From Arsenophonus sp031446105 (GTDB lineage: Bacteria > Pseudomonadota > Gammaproteobacteria > Enterobacterales > Enterobacteriaceae), in contig CP132907.1 in NCBI GenBank assembly GCA_031446105.1, positions 806,001-870,000 on the forward strand: a stretch of 64,000 nucleotides of DNA, written 5' to 3'. Below are positions 56,236 to 64,000 of the stretch, one piece after another. The notes below the pieces were generated by a model, which saw only the letters and a program-made list of their open reading frames with translations, was not told where the DNA came from and did no database searches. Position 1 is the stretch's first letter. Every line of letters begins with the position of its first letter. The translations under genes and the position numbers were made by a program.

Positions 56236-57261
56236 TTACTTTTTAAAATTTATAAAACCGATTGCTTCATAAACTTTATTCAAGGTAATTTTTGCTTTAT
56301 TTTGTGCTTTTATAGCTCCTTCTAACAAAATATTATTTAATTTTTTTTCATTACTTCGGAATTCATAAAATCTATTTTGTATTTTGCATAACATATTGTT
56401 AATATTTGTGGCTACATTATTTTTTAAATCTTTATAAAGTTTTCCAGCAAATTGTTTTTCTATATCTATAATAGAAGTATTTGTAATGCTGGATAAAATT
56501 TCTATAAGATTCGAAATACCTGGTTTTTTTTCTAAGTTATAATAAATTTTTGGAGGTTGTTCAGAATCTGTAATAGCTCGTTTTATTTTTTTAATTGCAA
56601 ATTTAGGATTTTCTAATAAAAATATGATATTATTATGATTATGATCTGATTTTGACATCTTTTTTTTTGGTTCTTGTAAGGATAAAATTTTAGCACCTGT
56701 TGCATGTATAAAGGGATCTGGTATTGTAAATATTTTACCATATATTTTATTAAAGCGTTTAGCAATATTACGACTCAATTCTAAATGTTGTTTCTGATCA
56801 ATACCAACTGGTACTTTATTTGTTTGGTAAAGTAAAATATCTGCCGCCATTAATATTGGATAATTAAATAATCCAGAACTAATATTTTTAGAATAATAGG
56901 TAGATTTATCTTTAAATTGCGTCATTCTTTTAAGTTCACCAAAATAAGTATAGCAATTTAGTATCCAATTTAGTTGACTATGTTCAGGAACATGGGATTG
57001 TAAAAAAATGATACTTTTTTTTGGATCTATACCACAAGATAAGTATAAAGCCAATGTATCTAATATATTTTTTCGCAGTTCTTTTGGATCTTGACGAATC
57101 GTAATTGCATGTTGGTCAACTATGCAATAAATACATTTATAATCATTTTGTTTTTGAACCCATTGTTTTATTGCTCCAATATAATTACCAATAGTTAATT
57201 TTCCAGATGGTTGAGTTCCACTAAATATGATAGGTTTTTTAATATTAGATTTTTTTTGCAT
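56236..57261 (-). CDS. trpS: Tryptophanyl-tRNA synthetase
   Basis: Class I synthetase for tRNA-Trp, 341 residues (E. coli 334). N-terminal FSGTQPSGKLTIGNYIGA holds the HIGH-equivalent TIGN; PVGIDQKQHLELSR and the KKMSKSDHN signature loop follow; the C-terminal helical domain ends in a lysine/asparagine-rich tail. A few extra basic residues precede the usual start. Order trpS-rpe-...-aroB-aroK is as in E. coli without gph, dam and damX. Confidence 0.97.
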   Translation of the reverse strand: MQKKSNIKKPIIFSGTQPSGKLTIGNYIGAIKQWVQKQNDYKCIYCIVDQHAITIRQDPKELRKNILDTLALYLSCGIDPKKSIIFLQSHVPEHSQLNWILNCYTYFGELKRMTQFKDKSTYYSKNISSGLFNYPILMAADILLYQTNKVPVGIDQKQHLELSRNIAKRFNKIYGKIFTIPDPFIHATGAKILSLQEPKKKMSKSDHNHNNIIFLLENPKFAIKKIKRAITDSEQPPKIYYNLEKKPGISNLIEILSSITNTSIIDIEKQFAGKLYKDLKNNVATNINNMLCKIQNRFYEFRSNEKKLNNILLEGAIKAQNKAKITLNKVYEAIGFINFKK

Positions 57262-57444
57262 AAATGATATAAGTTTTCATAGTTATTATTGCATAAATTT
57301 TTATAAAATATAACAAAAAATATAATATATTTTTTATTGTATTTAATGAAAACTTAAAAAAATATTTTTCATTAAAAAATTAAAAATATTACTGATTCTT
57401 GTTTTAATTTTTTTATTTTTTATAATTGTATGATATTTAATTAT

Positions 57445-58137
57445 TTATTTATTAATATATGATTTTTTTATTAATTTTGACAATTTATTACGCATAGAGT
57501 TAATCACAAATTTATAATTTGGTTGCTTAAAAATAGCAGAACCTGAAATAAAAGTATTAGCTCCTGCATTTGCAACATGAATAATATTATCAATATTTAT
57601 TCCACCATCAACTCCTAATAAAATATCAGAATTACTATTATCAATTATTTTACGCACATGACGCACTTTATTTAAAGTTCCTGGAATAAAAGTTTGTCCG
57701 CTAAAACCTGGATTAACCGACATAATTAAAATCATATCTAGTTTGTTTATAACGTAATCTAAATAATTTAATGGTGTTCCTGGATTAAAAGCTAAACCTG
57801 TTTTACATCCATTATCTTTAATCAATTGTAATGTTCGATCTATATGTTTAATCGCTTCAGTATGAAAAGTAATATAAGTTGCACCTGCTTTAGCAAAATC
57901 AGCAATAAGTCTATCTACTGATGTTGTCATTAAATGCACATCAATTGGGATTTTTATTCCATAATCTCGTAATGCTTTGCATATTATTGGACCAAATGTT
58001 AAATTAGGAACATAATGGTTATCCATGACATCAAAATGGAGCAAATCTGCTCCAGCTTTAACAACTTTTTGAATATCTTTACCTAAACATGCAAAATTTG
58101 CAGATAGAATAGAAGGAGCAATTAAAAAATATTTCAT
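57445..58137 (-). CDS. rpe: Ribulose-phosphate 3-epimerase
   Basis: Interconverts ribulose 5-phosphate and xylulose 5-phosphate. TIM barrel of 230 residues (E. coli 225) with APSILSANFACLG, the metal-ligand strands HFDVMDNHYVPNLTFGP and VHLMT, MSVNPGFSGQTF, and GVDGGIN. The C-terminus carries five to seven extra lysine-rich residues. It links the Gnd reaction to the non-oxidative pentose phosphate branch. A good ribosome binding site (gggaga) precedes the start. Confidence 0.97.
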   Translation of the reverse strand: MKYFLIAPSILSANFACLGKDIQKVVKAGADLLHFDVMDNHYVPNLTFGPIICKALRDYGIKIPIDVHLMTTSVDRLIADFAKAGATYITFHTEAIKHIDRTLQLIKDNGCKTGLAFNPGTPLNYLDYVINKLDMILIMSVNPGFSGQTFIPGTLNKVRHVRKIIDNSNSDILLGVDGGINIDNIIHVANAGANTFISGSAIFKQPNYKFVINSMRNKLSKLIKKSYINK

Positions 58138-58358
58138 TATTATCTCCCAATGTTTTTTTTATCTTTTAAGTTTTTATAACTTTTAATTATAGATTACTAA
58201 TGTTTCATTTATTTTTTTGCGAGTAAGGTTTTAATTTTTTAATGTGTATTTTTTAATTAAAATGAAAATTTTAATTTCTACTGATGATATCATTTTTTTT
58301 ATCAGAGTACTATGATTTGATATTAGTATAAATATTTTTTGTTGATAATTAGATATAG

Positions 58359-58392
58359 ATATTTTTTATTAAATTATATTTTTTATTAAATT
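58359..58392. repeat. Two perfect 17-bp tandem copies
   Basis: 58359-58375 and 58376-58392 are identical A/T-rich units in the rpe-aroB spacer. Probably slippage-generated. Confidence 0.8.
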
Positions 58393-58680
58393 TTATTAAA
58401 ATATCTGTAATTTTTTATAAAAGAAGATTTTTAAAAAGAGTATAAAAGTAAATCAAAGTAAATAAAAAATAATTTTATTAACTTGACAATAATATTTTTT
58501 ATATACTTGAGAAACAAAAAAATAGTTTTTTTTGATTTTTTAGAAAATATTTATATTTTAAATAATTATTTTTTTAAGTTTCCGATAAAATATTATTTTT
58601 TAGAAAAATAAAAAATTATTATAACATATAATAATTAAGATATGAAAATAATTTATTACTATATGCAATAATTCTTTAAT

Positions 58681-58716
58681 AAATTAAATGCATTAGGTAA
58701 ATTAAATGTATTAGGT
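58681..58716. repeat. Two 18-bp tandem copies, one mismatch
   Basis: 58681-58698 and 58699-58716 differ only at one C/T position. Spacer duplication in the rpe-aroB interval. Confidence 0.8.
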
Positions 58717-59532
58717 AAAAAATTTTATCTGTGTTTATTTTTTTTGTTAAAAAGCATATTTTTTGCATAAAGTTTTTAGTTTGATATTTTATTATAAATT
58801 AATTAAATAATTGTTAATATAATAAAATATATTGGTATTGCATTTTTTTTTGAAAATGTTTATTTTAATAAATAGTTTTTTTGTTAGAAATTATAAATAA
58901 TTATCTTTTTTAAATATTTTTTGATTTTTTTCTATAAAATATTTTTTTAGAAATTAATTTTATAGGATTATTTTTTCATGATTTTTTTTAAATTTAATAT
59001 AATTTTTAAATTTGTAGTATATTTCTTAAAAAAATGTAATAAATTATTATTTTTATATTTTTTAAAAACATAATTTTTTATTTAAATTATTTTTTAATAA
59101 ATAATAAAATAGTTAAAATATTTTTTTTGCATAGTTAAATAAAAAAATTTAAAAGCTATTCAAAAAGATTATATAATGTTTAATTTATTTGTTATTTAAT
59201 GTTTATTATGATAAGTAATTATTTTAAACTTTTTAAGTTTTTTATTTGAATTATGAATTTGCAATATTTATTTTTTATTATAATTAAAATATTTTTATTG
59301 ATTTAAATTATAAAGATTTTTCATATAAAAAATATATTTTATTTTTTTTAAAAAGTATAAAAAACAATATTAATATTATTTTAATAATATAAAAAAATGT
59401 TTTTATATATTTTTTGATTATTTTTAAGGTTTTTTGTAGTAGTTAAATTAAAGTGTTTTTAGATAAACTTATTAATTTATTTTTCTATGTAAAAAAATAA
59501 ATTAATAATTAAAAATCATTGTCTAGAAAAAC

Positions 59533-59563
59533 ATTTGATATTTATTAAGAATAAATATCAAAT
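59533..59563 (-). terminator. Hairpin terminator after aroK-aroB
   Basis: Perfect 14-bp stem (59533-59546 with 59550-59563) and a 3-nt loop, 28 bp beyond the aroB stop. Read on the minus strand it is followed by G-TTTTT-C. The plus-strand side also has a T-run, so it could act in both directions. The stem is almost all A/T. Confidence 0.65.
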
Positions 59564-59590
59564 ATTTTTTTATAATATTTTTGATTTTTT

Positions 59591-60676
59591 TTAAAGACAT
59601 GCTTTTATTGCTTCTAAAATAATTTTGTTATCGATATAAGAATATAATTTTGCTTTACCAATATATTGAGGCAAAACTAAATTTATTTGATTATTTAATG
59701 TTTTTTTATCTTTTATCATGCATTTTAAGTAAGTTTTAGGATTGATTTTTTCAGGTCCCTTAGTAGGAAGATTGGCTTTTTGCAGTAAATTTATAATACG
59801 CTTGGTATCATTTTTATTTAATTGACCAATTAATTCTGCAGTTTTTGCTGCCATAATAATGCCCACAGAAATTGCTTCACCATGTAACCAAACTCCATAA
59901 CCTAATGCAAGTTCAATAGCATGACCAAAAGTGTGTCCTAAGTTCAATAATACACGTTCTCCAGTTGTTTCTTTTTCATCTTTTGCAATAATTTTTGCTT
60001 TTAATTTACAGCAATGTTGTATACAATAATTAATTTTTTCTTTATTTTTCTCTAAAATACATTGTATATTTTTTTCTAACCAAGAAAAAAATATACTATC
60101 TAGTATAATGGCATATTTTATAATTTCGGCTAATCCTGAATAAAATTGTCTTTTCGGTAGTGTTTTTAAAGTGTTTAAATCAATAATAACTGATACGGGC
60201 TGATGAAAAGTACCAATAATATTTTTTCCTAAAGGATGATTAATAGCTGTTTTACCTCCAATTGATGCATCAACTTGAGATAAAAGTGTTGTCGGAATAT
60301 GGATTAAGCGAACACCTCTTTGATAGCAAGTTGCAGCAAATCCTGTTAAATCACTAATAACCCCTCCACCTAAAGCAATTAGAGTGGTAGTTTTTGGATG
60401 ATTATATTTTAATAAAGCTGTAAAAATAGTATTAACGATACTTAATGACTTGTATTTTTCACCATCTGGTAAAATAACTTTATTAACTTTGACTCCTCTT
60501 TTTAAAAGAGTAGATTGTACATCTTTAGCATAAAGAGAATACAGTGTTTTATTGGTTACGATTAATGCATATTCGCCACTATTCAGAGGTGAATATGCAT
60601 TATATGAACTAAGTAAATTATAGGAGATAATAATAGGGTAACTGCGTTTACCAATTAACACTTTTATTTTTTCCAC
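59591..60676 (-). CDS. aroB: 3-dehydroquinate synthase
   Basis: Second step of the shikimate pathway, NAD+ and divalent-metal dependent. The 361 residues (E. coli 362) have the NAD-binding ALGGGVISDLTGFAA, the IPTTLLSQVDASIGGKTAINHP stretch, and metal-ligand motifs AEIIKYAII, LNLGHTFGHAIE and LHGEAISVG. It follows aroK by 39 bp in the same operon. Chorismate made by this route is needed for 4-hydroxybenzoate (ubiquinone) and p-aminobenzoate (folate). Confidence 0.97.
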   Translation of the reverse strand: MEKIKVLIGKRSYPIIISYNLLSSYNAYSPLNSGEYALIVTNKTLYSLYAKDVQSTLLKRGVKVNKVILPDGEKYKSLSIVNTIFTALLKYNHPKTTTLIALGGGVISDLTGFAATCYQRGVRLIHIPTTLLSQVDASIGGKTAINHPLGKNIIGTFHQPVSVIIDLNTLKTLPKRQFYSGLAEIIKYAIILDSIFFSWLEKNIQCILEKNKEKINYCIQHCCKLKAKIIAKDEKETTGERVLLNLGHTFGHAIELALGYGVWLHGEAISVGIIMAAKTAELIGQLNKNDTKRIINLLQKANLPTKGPEKINPKTYLKCMIKDKKTLNNQINLVLPQYIGKAKLYSYIDNKIILEAIKACL

Positions 60677-60715
60677 ATTAATCTTACCTTCAATATATTA
60701 ATAAAAATTTATTAA

Positions 60716-61243
60716 TTAAAATTTAATATTTTCTAATAATTCGATGATTTTATTGGCAACTACTTTGATGCTTTGATTATCTGTATGAACAGTAATATCT
60801 GCAATTTCTTTATAAAAAGGATTACGTTCATTTGCAAGTTTTTCTAGGATTTTCTGAGTAGGTTCTTCAGATTTTAATAAAGGTCTTTTTTTGTCACGTT
60901 GTGTTCTTTCCATCTGTTTTTCAATAGTAGTTTTAAGAAAAATTACTACACCACGTGTATACAATCTATTACGTGTTTCTTTTGATTGTATTGATCCACC
61001 TCCTGTTGCTAATACGATGCCTTGTTTTTTTGTAAGTTCATTAATGATCTTTTCTTCACGTTTTCGAAAACCTTTTTCGCCTTCTAAATCAAACACCCAA
61101 CTTACATCAGCACCAGTACGTTTTTCAATTTCTTGATCAGAATCAAAAAAAATCATATTAAGTTGCTGTGCTATTTGCCGACCAATAGTACTTTTTCCAG
61201 CTCCCATAGGTCCAACTAGAAAGATATTACGTTTTTCTGCCAT
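60716..61243 (-). CDS. aroK: Shikimate kinase I
   Basis: Phosphorylates shikimate. The 175 residues (E. coli 173) have Walker A GPMGAGKST at 11-19, the DSDQEIEKRTGADVSWVFDLEGEKGFR shikimate-binding region, VLATGGG and the RDKKRPLL lid. First gene of aroK-aroB. The leader upstream contains an unusually G/C-rich patch. Confidence 0.97.
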   Translation of the reverse strand: MAEKRNIFLVGPMGAGKSTIGRQIAQQLNMIFFDSDQEIEKRTGADVSWVFDLEGEKGFRKREEKIINELTKKQGIVLATGGGSIQSKETRNRLYTRGVVIFLKTTIEKQMERTQRDKKRPLLKSEEPTQKILEKLANERNPFYKEIADITVHTDNQSIKVVANKIIELLENIKF

Positions 61244-62971
61244 TTTTTTGGTATTAAAAATAAGATTATAAGTTGATGATAACCCGCTGCTTAACCAATG
61301 AAATCAGTAACGGTACCGAATTAAAACTATATGAAGTATTAACATTTTTGATATATACACAATACTAGAAGTTTTATATATTTTATTTTTTATATTATAT
61401 TTCAATTGTCCTTAGTAACCTATTTATAAAAGTATTTTTTAATAAATTAAAATTTTTAAAATATTTTTATTCATCAAATATATAATCTAGTAAATATTAA
61501 ATTAAAGATAAAAAAATACAAGAAATTGTTTAAAATATATATTATAAACTAAAAAAATAAAATTAAATTTATATATTTTATATTTTTTATGGTATAAAAA
61601 TTATTTTTTTATACAAAAAAATCTTTTTATTTTTTATATAAAATAATTATGATTTACTTTTATCAAAAACTACTAATATAATTTATAATATTATTTTTTT
61701 GCAAAAATAAAAAATTAATGGTATTTATTTAAAAATAATAATCTGTATTTTTATAAAAAAAACTAATTTTTTAAAAAAATATTTTATTTTTAAAATGTAA
61801 TTTATTAAAATTTTATTTTTTTATTTTTATATAAGTTTTATTTTTATTATTATTAAATTTAATTGTTTGTAATGCATAGGAAGTATAATACTTAATATTG
61901 ATTAAGTATATAAAATATTATAGTATGATAAATAATTTAAAATATTTCTCTGTGTATAAGATATAAATTAATCAATTTTTTGAATAAAAAATATATTATT
62001 ATTTTTATAATTTTTATAAATAAAGAATTTAATAAATATTAAAGAATATGCTTTACTAATTTACAGATAAGATATTTAAAATATTACATTAGTATTAATT
62101 ATTTTTATAATTATTTTATATGTAAGATATTTTTTATATTTCATTTTATAATAAATCAAATAAAATTATATTTTTTATTTTAAAATTATATTTCTTTAAA
62201 AATTATTTTTTCATTAATTCTAAAATATAATTTATGATTTTTTTTGAAATATTTTTAATTTTCTGGAATTATCATTTATTAACAAAGATTAAAGAATATT
62301 TTATAACAAAAAGTATTTGATTTAATTAAATGTCTTTTAGAGGATATAATGATATATAATTTATAACAATATAATTTTATAAAATAAAGATTATAAATTG
62401 ATAAAAATCATTATTAATGTTTAGTTATTCATGTATTTAAAGTTTTTTATAATAAATAAAGAGAATTTTATTTTAAAATGATAAAATTAATAAATAGTCA
62501 GATATTTTTAACATAAAATAAAAAAAAATAATTTTTATATTTTTTTGTTTAGATAATATAAAAGAAAAAATGGATTTAATATTATTTTTTTATTTTTTTG
62601 ATATTAAAAATTGTTACATAACATATTCACTAAATTAGAAAAAAATATTTAAATAAATATTTTTTAATTTTATTTTTTGTTTATTTTTTATTTTTATAAA
62701 GTAAATAAAATAATTTTCTTTATATCAATATTTTATAAAAATAGTTGAAAAGTTATAATTTTGTTATGTATATTATAAAAAATATATTTTTTTGATATAT
62801 AAATATTATAATTATTAAATGTTTATGATTAGTGATTGAAATAAATAAAAGTATACAATAATACATGAATTTCATAAATAATCTTTAAAATTAATTCATA
62901 CGATAATATTGTGATATAAATACTATTTCTTCTTGTTTTATCATTATTATTAAAATTAGGATATTTTTATT
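61244..62971. other. 1.73-kb divergent spacer aroK-prlC
   Basis: Long A/T-rich spacer. Apart from the G/C-rich patch near aroK (61271-61325), no gene, RNA or clear remnant was recognised. Confidence 0.65.
61271..61325 (-). promoter_or_regulatory. G/C-rich patch in the aroK leader
   Basis: A stretch of about 50 bp with far more G and C than any other spacer in the window, 30-80 bp upstream of aroK. It includes the 8-bp palindrome CGGTACCG and, towards aroK, a TATAAT on the minus strand. It may be a conserved promoter/leader element, or the last codons of a lost upstream gene: one minus-strand frame reads SVPLLISLVKQRVIINL then stop. Function not known. Confidence 0.4.
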
Positions 62972-64000
62972 GTGAATAATCCATTATTAAAACAATCTTT
63001 ATTTCCGCATTTTTTTGAAAAAAACCAAAAATATTTTTTACCAGCGATTACTCATATTTTAAAAGAATATCGAAATACTATCCAGATAATTCTTACAGAA
63101 AATAGTAATTTTAATTGGAATAATTTATGCAAACCTTTAGAAAATATGAATGATCAACTTTCTCGTATTTGGTCATCTATTTCTCATTTACATACAGTTA
63201 AAAATAATGTTGAATTACGTGAAGTTTATAATAATTGTTTACCTATTTTATTAGAATTTAATACTTGGATGGGTCACCATAAAGGTCTTTATAAAGCGTA
63301 TAAAATATTAAAAAATAATACTGAATTTAACATGTTTGATTTAGCGAAAAAAACATCTATTAATAATCGATTACGTGATTTTAAATTATCTGGTATTAAC
63401 TTATCTATTAATAAAAAGAAGCAATATAAAAAAATATCTGCTCGTATTTCTGAATTAAAAAATCATTTTAGTAATAATGTTTTAGATGCAACAATGGGTT
63501 GGGAAAAATTAATAAAAGATATTAATTTACTTTCAGGTATACCAGAAAGTTCACTTTTAGTAGCAAAAAAATTAGCTAGATCTAAAAATCAAAATGGATG
63601 GTTATTTACATTGGATATACCGAGTTATTTATCTGTAATGACATATGCTGATAATAATGAATTACGTAAAGAAATATATTATGCCTATAATACTCGAGCT
63701 TCTGATCAGGGACCAAATGGAGGTAAATGGGATAATACTGATATTATGTATGAAATTTTATCTTTGCGTTATGAATTAGCTAGATTATTAGGTTTTGAGA
63801 ATTTTTTTCAAAAATCCTTAGTAACTAAAATGGCAAAATCATCTAAACAAGTTTTAGATTTTTTAACAGATCTTGGTGATAAAGTATATCATCAAGGTAA
63901 AAAAGAGTTCAGTGAATTAATGCAATTTGTTAAAAATCATTATGGTCTTAAAAAACTTGATCCATGGGACATCAGTTATTATAGTGAAAAAGAAAAACAA
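62972..64000 (+). CDS. prlC: Oligopeptidase A (3' end outside window)
   Basis: Zinc metallopeptidase of the M3 family that degrades oligopeptides and cleaved signal peptides in the cytoplasm. The frame starts at a GTG (62972), giving MNNPLL to match E. coli MTNPLL, and stays open for 343 codons to the window edge. About half of the roughly 680 residues is visible. ELREVYNNCLPILLEFNTWMG, GLYKAY, NVLDATMGW, LDIPSYLSVMTYADN and ASDQGPNGGKWDN align with E. coli PrlC. The HExxH zinc site lies beyond the window. An agga ribosome binding site precedes the GTG. Confidence 0.95.
   Translation, partial: MNNPLLKQSLFPHFFEKNQKYFLPAITHILKEYRNTIQIILTENSNFNWNNLCKPLENMNDQLSRIWSSISHLHTVKNNVELREVYNNCLPILLEFNTWMGHHKGLYKAYKILKNNTEFNMFDLAKKTSINNRLRDFKLSGINLSINKKKQYKKISARISELKNHFSNNVLDATMGWEKLIKDINLLSGIPESSLLVAKKLARSKNQNGWLFTLDIPSYLSVMTYADNNELRKEIYYAYNTRASDQGPNGGKWDNTDIMYEILSLRYELARLLGFENFFQKSLVTKMAKSSKQVLDFLTDLGDKVYHQGKKEFSELMQFVKNHYGLKKLDPWDISYYSEKEKQ

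Larger units (their letters stand above)
58138..59590. other. 1.45-kb A/T-rich spacer rpe-aroB (dam, damX absent)
   Basis: Replaces dam and damX (and rpe's partner gph is absent on the other side). No adenine methylase motif or SPOR-domain fragment can be read. It contains two short tandem duplications (58359-58392, 58681-58716) and the aroB terminator hairpin. Confidence 0.7.

Noticed and set aside
1..64000. CRISPR arrays, insertion sequences, prophage, toxin-antitoxin or secretion clusters
   Set aside because: No regularly spaced repeats, transposase, integrase or phage motifs seen on either strand; all confident genes are core enterobacterial functions.

Overview
The window is a slice of a reduced, extremely AT-rich genome of an enterobacterial (gammaproteobacterial) insect-type endosymbiont. 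Almost every protein aligns residue by residue with its Escherichia coli orthologue, and several blocks keep E. coli gene order. Coding frames are full of A/T-ending codons. Summing the gene spans gives about 42 kb of 64 kb coding (about 66%). The rest is long, nearly pure A/T spacers where E. coli has genes that are missing here. There is one clear recent pseudogene (hemG) and one gene broken by a single-base frameshift (udk). No insertion sequences, phage, CRISPR arrays or rRNA genes are visible. The host cannot be read from the sequence; folate, ubiquinone and shikimate genes fit a nutritional symbiont, but naming a lineage would be a guess.

Layout: 1-7.5 kb holds folE (cut by the window edge), metG, udk, dcd and gnd, colinear with an inverted E. 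coli block. 7.7-13 kb has a DASS-family anion transporter and a sitABCD-type manganese/iron ABC transporter. 13.5-21.3 kb is the translation cluster thrS-infC-rpmI-rplT-pheS-pheT-ihfA. 22.1-26.9 kb keeps ftsB-ispD-ispF-surE-nlpD but lacks truD, pcm and rpoS. A 2.2 kb gene desert follows, then a short DedA-family gene. 30.2-38 kb has tRNA-Ile2, the macromolecular synthesis operon rpsU-dnaG-rpoD, divergent tsaD, folB and cca (plsY and uppP missing).

39.4-42.8 kb carries dnaB, alr and ssb. 43.4-50.8 kb carries the ubiquinone-related block fre-ubiD-ubiB-ubiE-rmuC, all on the minus strand, without ubiJ, tat or rfaH. 51.9-55.8 kb has trkH, a decayed hemG, tRNA-Trp and a manganese-type sodA. 56.2-61.2 kb has trpS, rpe, aroB and aroK, matching E. 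coli order but without gph, dam and damX. The window ends inside prlC (oligopeptidase A).

The genes serve replication (DnaB, DnaG, SSB), transcription (sigma-70), translation, isoprenoid, ubiquinone, folate and shikimate steps, a D-alanine source for peptidoglycan, and metal/oxidative-stress handling (Sit importer plus MnSOD). The most informative observations are erosions within retained genes. The ThrRS editing site has lost three of its four key residues. MetRS lacks, and PheT has degraded, the EMAP-type tRNA-binding module. infC keeps its unusual AUU start codon. I saw no convincing novel multi-gene system.
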